A DNA stretch of 64,000 bases from Caulobacter sp. (GCF_017744445.1 NZ_JAGIBH010000002.1:62001-126000); one strand, 5' to 3'; positions 9,786 through 17,754 are shown, counted from the first letter of the stretch. Program-made: numbers and translations. The notes: a model not told the origin generated them from the letters alone.

Positions 9786-10465
9786 TACGGGATCGCCTTC
9801 GAGATCGAGCCGTTGGCCTGCTCGTCCTTGGCCGAGCTGGTGACCTCGCCCTTGCGATAGAGGTCGGTGACGCGGTCGCGGCGGCCGGTGTCGGCCGGGG
9901 TCATGTCGCGTGGCCGGATCAGGTCCTCGGGGTTGGCCACCTGGGCGGCCAGGTTGGCGGCCATGGCGCAGCCGAAGTTGTCATAGGCGGTGTTGTTGCG
10001 GGTCGCCGTCAGGTTTTCCCAGTGCTGGCCGCATTTCAGCTTCTCGGCCTCGTAGCGCAGGAAGCCGACGCGGATGGTGTTGTCCTCGGCCCCCGTCGGG
10101 TTGAAGCCGACGATGCGCACGCGGGCGGGCGGCGCGCCCAGGGCGATCAGGCGGTCGCGGACCTGCCCGGCCATCAGGCCGGCGCTGTTGGGGGTGGTGA
10201 CGACCAGCTCGCGGCCCTCGGCCTCCAGCCAGCGCGCGACCAGGTCTTCCAGGGCCGAGCCCTGGTTGGCCGACATGCCCGTGGCGTGCGTGGCCAGCAC
10301 GATCTCGTCCGGCGCGGACGTGACCTTGATCTTGTCCATCCACTGCTGGGTTTCGGTCGCGGCGGTCTTGGAAGGACCCTCGTCCTTCGGCGCCGAGGCG
10401 CAGGCCGACAGGCCGGCCGCGGCGGCGGCGATCAGGACGATCTTGACGGAGGTGCGAAGCGTCAT
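9785..10465 (-). CDS. cpaD: Pilus assembly lipoprotein CpaD
   Basis: CpaD family protein of 226 aa with a lipoprotein signal: hydrophobic core then the lipobox LSAC at about 19-22. The mature part contains the conserved CpaD core (HATGMSANQGSALEDLVARW and the cysteine-containing C-terminal part FGCAMAANLAAQVANPEDLI). The lipoprotein probably helps the secretin CpaC assemble in the outer membrane. It sits between cpaC and cpaE as in Caulobacter and other tad loci. Confidence 0.93.
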   Translation of the reverse strand: MTLRTSVKIVLIAAAAAGLSACASAPKDEGPSKTAATETQQWMDKIKVTSAPDEIVLATHATGMSANQGSALEDLVARWLEAEGRELVVTTPNSAGLMAGQVRDRLIALGAPPARVRIVGFNPTGAEDNTIRVGFLRYEAEKLKCGQHWENLTATRNNTAYDNFGCAMAANLAAQVANPEDLIRPRDMTPADTGRRDRVTDLYRKGEVTSSAKDEQANGSISKAIP

Positions 10466-10474
10466 GGCGGCGTC

Positions 10475-12142
10475 CTACTCGATCACATAACCGACGGGGC
10501 CCTGATAGGCGCGCCCCGCATTGGCGCCCGGCGGCGCCTTCACGACCTTGTTCAGACGGCCCATGAAGACCGTGCTCATGTCGCTGGCGATCCGCAGGCC
10601 GTCGGCCGGCGTCTGCAGGTCCTGCGGGCGGGCCGGATCGACCAGGTACGGCGTCACGATGACCACCAGCTCGGTCTGGCCGCTCAGGAAATCGCGCGAG
10701 CGGAACAGCGTGCCCAGGATCGGCATCGAGGTCATGCCCGGCACCGAGTCGATGGTCTGCTTGGTGGTCTGCTGCAGCAGGCCGGCGATCATGAACGACC
10801 CGCCCGAGGGCAGCTCGACCGTCGTCTCGGCGCGGCGCACGGCCAGGCCGGGGACGGTCAGGGTGGCGGCGCCGGCCCCCGTGCCCGTGGCCATCGAGAA
10901 CGAGCCCAGGCTGGACAGTTCAGAAACCTCGGTCGAGATCTTCAGCGAGATGCGGCCGCCCGACAGCACGACCGGGGTGTAGCCCAGGCCCACGCCGTAC
11001 GGCTTGAATTCGATGGTCACCTTGCCGGTGGTGTCGCTGCCGGTCGGGACCGGGAACTCGCCGCCGACCAGGAAGTGGCCCGCCTCGCCCGACACGGCCG
11101 TCAGGCTGGGCTCGGCCAGGGTGCGGACCAGGCCGACGCGCTCGAAGGCCTGCAGCATGCTCTTGGCCTGGTTCGTACCGGTGCTGCCGGCCGAGTCCTT
11201 GATCGTCGACAGCGGATCCTTGGGATCGACGAAGTCGTAGGTCTTGATCGTATCGGTGGTGGTGCAGATGCCGGTGGTGGCGTCACAGGTGCGGATCGGC
11301 ACGACGATGTCGCGCTTGATGACCGGGACCTTGGTGGTGTCCAGCTTGTAGCCGCCGGTCACGCCGCCCAGCAGGCTGCCGTTGACGCCGTAGGTCGGCG
11401 AGATGCCAAAGCTGAACTGGTCCTGGCCCAGCTGGCCCAGCACCGCGTTCATGTCGACGCCCAGCTGTTTGACGACGTTGCGCTGCACCTCGACGATACG
11501 GACCTGCAGCATCACCTGGTCCTTGCCGGCGATGCTGAGCATGTTCAGCACGTTCTCGGGCTTGCCGACGAACTGGGCGGCGATGCGCGCGGCGGCGTCG
11601 GATTCCGAGGCGTTGCGCACCAGGCCCGTCAGCACGACGCTGTCGCGAACCGGCTGCACGCGGATCTTGGCGTTGGGCAGGACGCTGTTGAGCGTGTCGG
11701 CCAGCTGGTCGATCGGCTGGGTGACCCGGATGTTCAGCGACACGATGCGGCGGCCGGTCGCGTCGAAGAAGGCCGCGTCGGTCGTGCCCTCGGCCAGGCC
11801 GACGACATAGATGCGGCGCTTGTCGCGCAGCACCGCGTCGGCGATCCGCGGGTCGGTGACCAGCAGGTCGCGAACGTCGGTCGGCAGCTCGATGATCGCC
11901 GACTTGCCCTTGGCCAGCTCGACGGCGGCCGCGCCCTGGTCGGCGGTCAGGGTGATGCGGGTCACCTGCTCGCCCGGCGGCGGGGCATAGACCGGCGCGG
12001 GCGGCGGCGGGGCCGGGCGCGAGACGCGCGCGGCGGGGCGATAGACGTGCGAGCCGCCCACCGGACCGTCGGCGAAGGCCGGCGCGGTCCAGGAGAGGGC
12101 CAGCATGGCGGCCACGGGGGCCGTCAGGCGCTTGTGGGTCAT
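10475..12142 (-). CDS. cpaC: Pilus secretin CpaC
   Basis: Outer-membrane secretin of the Tad system (RcpA family), 555 aa from this start. The signal peptide ends near TAPAFADG. It is followed by the N-terminal pilus-assembly domain (about 60-135), a BON-type domain (about 150-215), and the C-terminal secretin domain with VPGMTSMPILGTLFRSRDF and TELVVIVTPYLV. An alternative ATG at 12190 overlaps the cpaB stop (ATGA) and adds 16 residues before the signal peptide, which would favour coupling to cpaB. I prefer 12142 because it yields a clean signal peptide. Confidence 0.93.
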   Translation of the reverse strand: MTHKRLTAPVAAMLALSWTAPAFADGPVGGSHVYRPAARVSRPAPPPPAPVYAPPPGEQVTRITLTADQGAAAVELAKGKSAIIELPTDVRDLLVTDPRIADAVLRDKRRIYVVGLAEGTTDAAFFDATGRRIVSLNIRVTQPIDQLADTLNSVLPNAKIRVQPVRDSVVLTGLVRNASESDAAARIAAQFVGKPENVLNMLSIAGKDQVMLQVRIVEVQRNVVKQLGVDMNAVLGQLGQDQFSFGISPTYGVNGSLLGGVTGGYKLDTTKVPVIKRDIVVPIRTCDATTGICTTTDTIKTYDFVDPKDPLSTIKDSAGSTGTNQAKSMLQAFERVGLVRTLAEPSLTAVSGEAGHFLVGGEFPVPTGSDTTGKVTIEFKPYGVGLGYTPVVLSGGRISLKISTEVSELSSLGSFSMATGTGAGAATLTVPGLAVRRAETTVELPSGGSFMIAGLLQQTTKQTIDSVPGMTSMPILGTLFRSRDFLSGQTELVVIVTPYLVDPARPQDLQTPADGLRIASDMSTVFMGRLNKVVKAPPGANAGRAYQGPVGYVIE

Positions 12143-12186
12143 GTTCGCTTTCAGGCGGCAGCTCGTAGGGCGGCTCTGGGGGCGGC

Positions 12187-13080
12187 TCATGGGCGCACCG
12201 CCACGCTGGTGGTCTGACCGCCGCGGTTGATGCGGACGGTGGAGTCGTCTTGGGCGATCGGGCGCGTCATGCCCGAGGGACCGCCCAGGTCGGTATAGGC
12301 GCGCAGGGCCAGGGTCACCGGACCGCCGGCCTTGGCCCGGGCCAGGGCCTCGGCCTCGTTCGGGCCGACCTCGAGCGTGGCGGTCGCCGCGACGATGGAC
12401 TTGGCGTCCTTGTCGGCGGCGGTGCTCTGGTCCAGGGCCAGGACACGGATGTTCTGCAGCACGGTCTCGGCGACGGTCGTCTTGGTCGAGCCGCCTTCCG
12501 GCGAGTTGTTCTGGACGTCGCGGGTCATCAGCACGTCGACGCGGTCGCCGGGCAGGATGAAGCCGCCGACGGCGGTGTCGGAGGTAACGGGCACGGACAT
12601 GGCCCGCTTGCCCGGCGTCAGCACGACCGAGAGGTAGCCGCCCTCCCCGCCGCGCACGATCTTGCGGTTGGTGATCGGCTCGCCGGTCAGGATCGGGTCG
12701 CGAACGATCGCGCCCTCGACGACCTTGGCCGGATCGCCGCCGATCATCTGGTCGGCGGTGTTGGCCAGGGTGGCCTTGGCTTCCTCGACCTTGCCTTCGG
12801 GCTTGGCGGGCGCGGCGCCGTTGGTGATGAAGGCGCCGTTGATGGCGTCGGCCGGCCAAGCCTGCCAGGCGACGTCGGCGGCCACCAGGCGCGTGCCGAT
12901 CGGCAGGTCGCGCTTGGCCACCAGCACCTGGGTCATGGGCTTGCTCGGCGCCTCGGCGGGCGCGACCTTGGCCGTCGGCGCGGCGTCGGACTTGCCGCCC
13001 ATGGCCTTCTGCAGGACCACGGCGAGGCCGATGGCCGAGATGGCGGCGACCAGGACGATCAGGAGGCGGACGGGGCTCAT
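12187..13080 (-). CDS. cpaB: Flp pilus assembly protein CpaB
   Basis: CpaB/RcpC family, 297 aa. One N-terminal membrane segment (about 5-26) anchors a periplasmic protein with an SAF domain (VLVAKRDLPIGTRLVAADVA, about 52-71) and the RcpC/CpaB domain downstream (KRAMSVPVTSDTAVGGFILP, GDRVDVLMT). CpaB proteins interact with the secretin. A 212-bp gap separates it from cpaA and contains a CtrA-like box, so cpaB may head its own transcript. Confidence 0.94.
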   Translation of the reverse strand: MSPVRLLIVLVAAISAIGLAVVLQKAMGGKSDAAPTAKVAPAEAPSKPMTQVLVAKRDLPIGTRLVAADVAWQAWPADAINGAFITNGAAPAKPEGKVEEAKATLANTADQMIGGDPAKVVEGAIVRDPILTGEPITNRKIVRGGEGGYLSVVLTPGKRAMSVPVTSDTAVGGFILPGDRVDVLMTRDVQNNSPEGGSTKTTVAETVLQNIRVLALDQSTAADKDAKSIVAATATLEVGPNEAEALARAKAGGPVTLALRAYTDLGGPSGMTRPIAQDDSTVRINRGGQTTSVAVRP

Positions 13081-13186
13081 GGCGCGGGCTGAAACTCTAG
13101 GGTGAGCCGCACGGTCGCCTTCAGGCGAGCACGCACGATTCGTCAGTCAGCCTTTCTGGCCACGTCCCATGGTCGCTCGCGCATGG

Positions 13187-13201
13187 TTAACGGGCGCTAA
13201 A
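13187..13201 (-). promoter_or_regulatory. Candidate CtrA box upstream of cpaB
   Basis: On the minus strand the sequence reads TTTA-GCGCCCG-TTAA followed by CCAT. The CtrA consensus is TTAA-N7-TTAA, often extended as TTAACCAT, so this site has a single mismatch. It lies about 110-120 bp upstream of the cpaB start. Pilus genes are established CtrA targets in Caulobacter; binding here is inferred. Confidence 0.5.
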
Positions 13202-13292
13202 AGTTTTTAACCTGAAAGCCGGGATGCGCGCGACAGGCTGTCGCGGGACGAGTCGGGCAAGCGCGGCCGCAACCGACGCGTGCGGGGCGTGA

Positions 13293-13805
13293 TCAGCCCA
13301 GAATTCCGTGAGCCAGGGGGCTTTGCGGGAAGGCCGCCAGGGCCCCGACGGCGATGGCCACGCCGTAAGGCAGGTCGCCGCCGGTTGTACCCAATTTGCG
13401 TAGCCAGGCCGGGGCGCCGGCCACGGCCGGGGCCAGGTAGCCCGAGCGCAGGGCCAGGATGGCGAAGGTCAGGGCGCCGCCGGCCAGGCCCGTATAGAGC
13501 ATGAACGGCAGGGCGGCGGGCCAGCCCACCCACAGGGCGCAGGCCGCGAACAGCTTGCCGTCGCCGCCGCCGATCCAGCCGGCCGCGAACATGCCCATGC
13601 CCATCAGCAGGCCCACGAAACCCACGGCCAGGCAAAGCCCGACCTGGGCCAGGGGCGCGCCGACGGCCAGGGCCGCCACGGGGAAGGCGCCGATCAGGGC
13701 CAGCGAGACCCAGTTCGGGATCGTGTAGCTGGTCAGGTCCTTCAGCGCCCCGACGATGGCCAGGGCGGGAAAGATCATCAGCAGAAGGATCTGAAGAGCC
13801 TGCAT
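13293..13805 (-). CDS. cpaA: Prepilin peptidase CpaA (A24)
   Basis: Polytopic aspartic peptidase of 170 aa that would cleave the leader from the Flp pilins and TadE-like pseudopilins encoded nearby. The two catalytic aspartates are visible in DLTSYTIPNW (about residue 22) and in the GxGD-type motif GGGDGKL (about 82). Four to five hydrophobic segments are present. The start at 13805 places the first membrane helix at the N-terminus; upstream in-frame residues look non-coding. Confidence 0.93.
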   Translation of the reverse strand: MQALQILLLMIFPALAIVGALKDLTSYTIPNWVSLALIGAFPVAALAVGAPLAQVGLCLAVGFVGLLMGMGMFAAGWIGGGDGKLFAACALWVGWPAALPFMLYTGLAGGALTFAILALRSGYLAPAVAGAPAWLRKLGTTGGDLPYGVAIAVGALAAFPQSPLAHGILG

Positions 13806-13912
13806 GGCGAAAACGCGCCTCGTTTCGATCGCTTCATTGTGGGGCCTGCGGGTGAAGCAATCGTTTCGCCCGGCCGCGAACCGGCCCAAAAAAGACGGGC
13901 CGGAATAGCGAA

Positions 13913-13940
13913 AAGGGCCGAGGCTTGCGCCTCGGCCCTT
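13913..13940 (-). terminator. Rho-independent terminator after the second pilin gene
   Basis: Perfect 12-bp stem (aagggccgaggc / gcctcggccctt) with a TTGC loop, followed on the minus strand by a T-run. It begins 27 bp after the pilin stop and separates the pilin gene from cpaA. A second GC stem (ccggccc/gggccgg) lies just beyond at about 13881-13902. Confidence 0.85.
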
Positions 13941-13966
13941 CTGTTTTCGAGCGTGACGTTCGCGCG

Positions 13967-14137
13967 TTACAGCACGTTGGTCGCGGTGGCGGCCTTTTCG
14001 AAGCCGCGCTGAGCGTTGCCGCCCAGGGTCGTGACGGCGGCCACGATGATGGTCGCGATCAGGGCGACGATCAGGCCGTATTCGATGGCCGTGGCGCCGG
14101 ATTCATCTTGAGCGAAGGCTTTGAGCAGGCGCGTCAT
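13967..14137 (-). CDS. pilA: Flp/PilA-type major pilin, copy 2
   Basis: Flp-family prepilin of 56 aa. A short basic leader MTRLLKAFAQDESG is followed by the mature N-terminus ATAIEYGLIVALIA, with the invariant Glu and Tyr of class III prepilins, then a hydrophilic tail ending NVL. It differs from the upstream copy mainly in the leader and at a few mature positions (AAV for TAV, NAQ for NVK). CpaA is the expected processing enzyme. It has its own terminator and a candidate CtrA box, so it looks independently transcribed. Confidence 0.95.
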   Translation of the reverse strand: MTRLLKAFAQDESGATAIEYGLIVALIATIIVAAVTTLGGNAQRGFEKAATATNVL

Positions 14138-14213
14138 GACGCAGTCTCCGTTGGGTTGAACTGATAGCGCGACAATATGTAGCCGATAGTAAATTCAACC
14201 CTAGAGATTCTAG

Positions 14214-14228
14214 TTAATCAGGCGTTCA
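14214..14228 (-). promoter_or_regulatory. Candidate CtrA box upstream of the second pilin gene
   Basis: Plus-strand sequence TTAA-TCAGGCG-TTCA matches TTAA-N7-TTAA with one mismatch. It lies 77-91 bp upstream of the start of the pilin at 13967-14137, inside a locally AT-rich stretch between the two pilin genes. Confidence 0.4.
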
Positions 14229-14301
14229 ACCAAAGAAAAATGACGCCAAGGTTGTTCCGAAAACAGTAATCGCGCCAAGTATTTGGCGCGAAACAAAGAA
14301 A

Positions 14302-14328
14302 AAGGGCCGAGGCGTGAGCCCCGACCCT
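14302..14328 (-). terminator. Rho-independent terminator after the first pilin gene
   Basis: Stem agggccgaggc / gccccgaccct (with G-U pairs), loop GTGA, followed on the minus strand by a T-rich run (tttttcttt). It starts 27 bp after the stop of the first pilin gene, the same spacing as the terminator of copy 2, so the cassette gene-plus-terminator seems to have been duplicated as a unit. Confidence 0.8.
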
Positions 14329-14354
14329 CTTTTTTCGAGCGTGTTGTAAGCGTC

Positions 14355-14525
14355 TTACAGCACGTTCGTCGCGGTGGCGGCCTTTTCGAAGCCACGCTTC
14401 ACGTTGCCGCCCAGGGTCGTGACGGCGGTCACGATGATGGTGGCGATCAGGGCGACGATCAGGCCGTATTCGATGGCCGTGGCGCCGGATTCATCCTTCA
14501 GGAAGCGAGTGACGAACTTGGTCAT
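14355..14525 (-). CDS. pilA: Flp/PilA-type major pilin, copy 1
   Basis: Flp-family prepilin of 56 aa with leader MTKFVTRFLKDESG and mature start ATAIEYGLIVALIATIIV. The start at 14525 is set by a good ribosome-binding site (TTTAGGAGACC) and by alignment with copy 2. The longer in-frame reading upstream is AT-rich and non-coding in style. It is the first gene of the pilus cluster; about 315 bp separate it from a divergent pilus-associated gene. Confidence 0.95.
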   Translation of the reverse strand: MTKFVTRFLKDESGATAIEYGLIVALIATIIVTAVTTLGGNVKRGFEKAATATNVL

Positions 14526-14620
14526 GACTTGGTCTCCTAAACCAGAGCTAGTTGATTTGAGGCTCTCAAGCCGTTCGACTTGCTCACCCCCGAAAACACG
14601 ATCAATTTCGCCCAGCTCGC

Positions 14621-14635
14621 TTAATGCTGAGTAAA
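14621..14635 (-). promoter_or_regulatory. Candidate CtrA box upstream of the first pilin gene
   Basis: TTAA-TGCTGAG-TAAA, one mismatch from the CtrA consensus TTAA-N7-TTAA, about 100 bp upstream of the pilin start. Two further partial motifs (TTTACCAT near 14677, TTAACCA near 14693) lie in the same AT-rich intergenic region shared with the divergent gene at 14843. CtrA control of pilA is established in Caulobacter; this particular site is inferred. Confidence 0.45.
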
Positions 14636-14842
14636 CACCGAATAGTTTCTGGCGATTTTCTTTTGGTTTATTTGTATTTACCATTACTTGTTCTTAACCA
14701 CGAGACTTGCGAGACCTCACAAACCCTTTGGAATCAAGGATTTTCTCAAGCGACGCTTTGGCGCACACGGCCGCGCTTTAGTCTTTTGTTGACCAAACAA
14801 AGTGATGCTGGCGAACGTTCGGATCCGAGATCGGAAACTTCC

Positions 14843-15289
14843 ATGCGCCGCCTTTCGCTCGCCATCGCCGCCGCCCTGACCTTCTGGGGCGTCGCCAACG
14901 CCCAGTCCCAGCCCGCCCATCGGGTGCTGAACACGACGCCGGTGAACACCGCGTCGGTGGATCTGCCGGTCGCCGCCGGCCAGGCCTCGTACGTCACCCT
15001 GGGCGGCGCGGTGCGCGACATCGTGGTGGGCGACCCCAGCATCGCCGACGTCAGCGTCGTCAACGAGCGCACCCTGGTGGTCCTGGGCAAGCGTCCGGGC
15101 GTGACCAGCCTGCTGGCCTTCGGTCCCAGCGGTCGCGCCCTGGCCGACCGTCAGATCGTGGTGTCGGAGAATGGCGGCGGCAGCGTCACCGTCTATCGCG
15201 GCCAGACCGCCAGCAACTATGCCTGCGGCTCGCAATGCACTCGCCTGGGCGGCGCAGCCGCCGCGACGACCGCTCCGACCACGCCGTAA
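14843..15289 (+). CDS. Stand-alone pilus-assembly N-terminal domain protein (CpaC-N-like)
   Basis: Secreted protein of 148 aa. The signal peptide ends near GVANAQS. Residues about 38-115 match the domain found at the N-terminus of CpaC secretins (SYVTLGGAVRDIVVGDPSIA, VNERTLVVLGKRPGVTSLLA); the corresponding CpaC segment is VRDLLVTDPRIADAVL. There is no secretin barrel. The C-terminus holds a CxxxC pair (YACGSQC) and a Thr/Ala-rich tail. It diverges from the pilin genes and precedes two TadE-like genes, so it is probably a periplasmic pilus accessory. Confidence 0.85.
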   Translation: MRRLSLAIAAALTFWGVANAQSQPAHRVLNTTPVNTASVDLPVAAGQASYVTLGGAVRDIVVGDPSIADVSVVNERTLVVLGKRPGVTSLLAFGPSGRALADRQIVVSENGGGSVTVYRGQTASNYACGSQCTRLGGAAAATTAPTTP

Positions 15290-15414
15290 CCCCGCGCCAA
15301 AACGCCCCACACATACGCGCGCCCTTACGCGAGCACGCGCCTAACTTGCCGTTAGGATCGTTCGGCTAGTCTCCTCTCGACCGACCCGCCCGGGTCCGAG
15401 GGGAAGTTCGCCGC

Positions 15415-15960
15415 ATGGCCCGCATTCTCGCCAACGCCAGGAAGCGACTGGCCCGCCAGGCCGACCGCTTCGCGCGCGCCGAGCAGGGAGCCACCGCCGT
15501 CGAGTTCGCCCTCGTCGCCCTGCCCTTCCTGATGCTGGTCTTCGCGATCCTGGAACTGGGCCTGGTGTTCATGGTGTCGCTCACCCTGGAGACCGCCGTC
15601 GCCGACGTGGGCCGCTCGATCCGCACCGGCCAGGTGCAGACCGGCGGCGGCAACGCCGCCACCTTCAAGACCGCCGTCTGCAACAAGCTGAGCTGGCTGG
15701 GCTCCAAGTGCGACGCGGCGCTGCAGATCGACGTGCGCACCTACAGCAACTTCGCCAACGTCAGCACCGCCACCTCGACCCCGTCCCAGGTGCCGCCGAC
15801 CATGCTCTGGGATCCAGGCTCGCCGGGCTCGATCGTGCTGGTCCGCGCCTACTACACCTGGCCGCTGATCACGCCGCTGCTGACCACGGGCCTGCAGTCG
15901 GCCAGCGGCAAGCGGATCATCTACGCGGCCACGGCCTTCTCGAACGAGCCCTACGAATGA
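15415..15960 (+). CDS. TadE-like pseudopilin (CpaJ-type)
   Basis: TadE/TadG family protein of 181 aa. After a basic cytoplasmic leader, the prepilin-like motif EQGATAVEFALVALPFLMLV (about 23-42) gives a type-IV-pilin-like hydrophobic helix that CpaA should process. A periplasmic domain with paired cysteines (AVCNKLSWLGSKC) follows. It overlaps the next pseudopilin gene by 4 nt (ATGA). These minor pseudopilins are needed for Flp pilus assembly in tad systems. Confidence 0.9.
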   Translation: MARILANARKRLARQADRFARAEQGATAVEFALVALPFLMLVFAILELGLVFMVSLTLETAVADVGRSIRTGQVQTGGGNAATFKTAVCNKLSWLGSKCDAALQIDVRTYSNFANVSTATSTPSQVPPTMLWDPGSPGSIVLVRAYYTWPLITPLLTTGLQSASGKRIIYAATAFSNEPYE

Positions 15961-16520
15961 GCCCGCGCAAACCTTCTGGCCTGAAGCGCTTCTGGCGCGA
16001 TCGCCGCGGCGCCAGCGCCGTGGAGTTCGCCCTGATCGCGCCGGTGCTGCTCACCATGTACTGCGGCATGGCCGAGATGACCCAGGCCATGATGGCCCAG
16101 CGGCGCCTGTCCAACATCGCCTCGGCCATCGGCGACCTGGTCGCCCAGGGCAGCCAGACCGGCCCGCTGAAGATGGCCGACGTCTTCAAGGTCGGCGACA
16201 CCATCATGGCGCCATTCCCGGTCTCGGGCGCGCTGAAGATGTGCGTGGTCAGCGTCACCTCGGACGCCAACGGCAAGGACACCGTCGCCTGGTCGAAGGC
16301 CTCGGCCACCGGCATGACCAACTGCCCCGCCCAGGGCGCCGTCCTGACCGACGTCCCTACCGCCGTCCTGCCGAACAGCCAGAGCGTGATCCTGTCGCGC
16401 GTCAGCTACACCTACACCCCGGCCATCAAGTTCGTCCTGTCCGGCGGCCTGACCTTCAACCGCACCTACTACCTGCGCCCGCGCAAGACGGACGCGGTGC
16501 TGTGGAACAGCGCGAGCTAG
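15957..16520 (+). CDS. TadE-like pseudopilin (CpaK-type)
   Basis: Second TadE family protein, 187 aa. A leader RFWRDRRG is followed by ASAVEFALIAPVLLTMYCG (about 18-36) and a periplasmic domain with two cysteines (KMCVVSV and GMTNCPAQG). The start overlaps the upstream stop, indicating coupled translation. It ends 4 bp before the oppositely oriented GIY-YIG gene. Confidence 0.9.
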   Translation: MSPRKPSGLKRFWRDRRGASAVEFALIAPVLLTMYCGMAEMTQAMMAQRRLSNIASAIGDLVAQGSQTGPLKMADVFKVGDTIMAPFPVSGALKMCVVSVTSDANGKDTVAWSKASATGMTNCPAQGAVLTDVPTAVLPNSQSVILSRVSYTYTPAIKFVLSGGLTFNRTYYLRPRKTDAVLWNSAS

Positions 16521-16523
16521 GGT

Positions 16524-16820
16524 TTAGACGAGGCTCGCATAGAGATCGTCCCAATCCGGGTTCTCGCGCTCGATCAGATTGATCTTCCACTGACGCGGCC
16601 AGCGCTTGAGGCTGCGCTCGCGCTGAAAAGCTGTACCCATGTCATCATGGGGCTCGTACCAGACGAGACGCTTGAGACCGTATTTCTTAGTGAAACCTGG
16701 GATGAGGCCTTCACGGTGTTCCCAGATACGGCGGTTCAAGTCGCCGGACGCGCCGATGTACAGCGTGCCGAGGCGCTGGTTGGCCATGATGTAGACGGCG
16801 ATATAACGCTCCTCCCGCAT
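16524..16820 (-). CDS. GIY-YIG family nuclease (adjacent to palindrome B1)
   Basis: Single-domain GIY-YIG endonuclease of 98 aa, with AVYIMAN and GTLYIGASG as the GIY/YIG strands, NRRIWEHREG as the Arg/His helix and the C-terminal block SLKRWPRQWKINLIERENP. It is clearly homologous to the protein at 3912-4238. Its start lies 44 bp from palindromic element B1. It converges with the pseudopilin gene with only 3 bp between stops. The repeated association of such genes with palindromes is treated in the findings. Confidence 0.9.
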   Translation of the reverse strand: MREERYIAVYIMANQRLGTLYIGASGDLNRRIWEHREGLIPGFTKKYGLKRLVWYEPHDDMGTAFQRERSLKRWPRQWKINLIERENPDWDDLYASLV

Positions 16821-16864
16821 GGAGGGAGCATTTCATTTGCACACCTATAAGTAAATTCAAATGC

Positions 16865-16997
16865 CTTCCTCGCCCCTGTGGCGAGGACCCATGGCGCCGC
16901 CAGGCTCGGAGGTCGAGGAGCCCCCGGGCGCCTCATCGCCAGGCTCTGACGAGCAGCGCTAGCGGCGCCATGGGCCCTAGGCACAAGGCCTAGGAAG
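16865..16997. repeat. Palindromic element B1 (133 bp)
   Basis: 28-bp outer arms at 16865-16892 and 16970-16997, imperfectly complementary. Each arm folds on its own: left CCTCGCC-CCTGT-GGCGAGG, right CCTAGGC-ACAAG-GCCTAGG when read on the plus strand. The two arms differ at several stem positions, yet each keeps its local hairpin, so local pairing seems conserved. It is related to B2 and B3 and, by architecture, to family A. Confidence 0.85.
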
Positions 16998-17022
16998 ACA
17001 AATTGGGTTTATTGCTAAAGAC

Positions 17023-17754
17023 CTAGGTCGATCGTAGCTCTCCAACCAACAAATGCGGCGCGAATTCTTTGCCGCCTAGCTTCGAGACTTCGCGCACACC
17101 GATCAGGCTGTTGGTCAGGAAGATCGCGTCGGCGGTTTCCAGGGCTTCGACGCCAGCAACGACCTCCTCGACGTCGTGACGCGCCAGCAGCCGCGCGCGG
17201 GTGACGCCCGCCAGCACGCCGCAGTCCAGGCGCGGGGTGAAGAGGCGGCCTTCCCGGATCCAGAACAGATTGGCGGCGGCGGCGCAGGCGACCTCGCCGC
17301 GGTTGTTCAGCATCACCGCCTCGTCGGCGCCGGCGGCCGCGGCTTCGGCGCGGGCCAGGACGTTGTCGAGATGGCTCAGCGACTTCAGGCGCGAGGCCGG
17401 CGAGCCTTCGTTGCGGCGCGTGGTCGCGATGATCAGCGTGGCGGGGGTCGTGGGCGGAACCGAGGGCGCCGCCTTGGCGAACAGGACGGGGACCGGAGCG
17501 GCGGGACGATCCAGGCCTCGGCCGCCGGAGCCGGCAGTCAGGGTCAGGCGGACAGCGAACCGGCCGGCGGCGGGCGCGGCCTCCCGGACGATGCGCTCGG
17601 CCTGCGCGCGATCGAAGGGCAGGTTCAGGACCTCGCAGCCGGCGGCCATGCGATCGAGATGGGCGGCGATGAAGGGCAGGTCGCCATCGAGCGCCAGCAT
17701 GGTCTCGAACAGACCATCGCCCAGAAGCAGTCCTCGGTCATCGTGCGGGATCAT
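17023..17754 (-). CDS. pabC: Aminodeoxychorismate lyase-like class IV aminotransferase
   Basis: PLP-dependent fold-type IV enzyme of 243 aa that would convert 4-amino-4-deoxychorismate to p-aminobenzoate and pyruvate for folate synthesis. The PLP lysine is probably K124 in SRLKSLSHLDNVLA. The start overlaps the stop of pabB by 4 nt (ATGA), and this genetic coupling is the main support for PabC over a branched-chain or D-amino-acid aminotransferase. No glutaminase subunit (pabA) is present in the window. Confidence 0.88.
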   Translation of the reverse strand: MIPHDDRGLLLGDGLFETMLALDGDLPFIAAHLDRMAAGCEVLNLPFDRAQAERIVREAAPAAGRFAVRLTLTAGSGGRGLDRPAAPVPVLFAKAAPSVPPTTPATLIIATTRRNEGSPASRLKSLSHLDNVLARAEAAAAGADEAVMLNNRGEVACAAAANLFWIREGRLFTPRLDCGVLAGVTRARLLARHDVEEVVAGVEALETADAIFLTNSLIGVREVSKLGGKEFAPHLLVGELRST

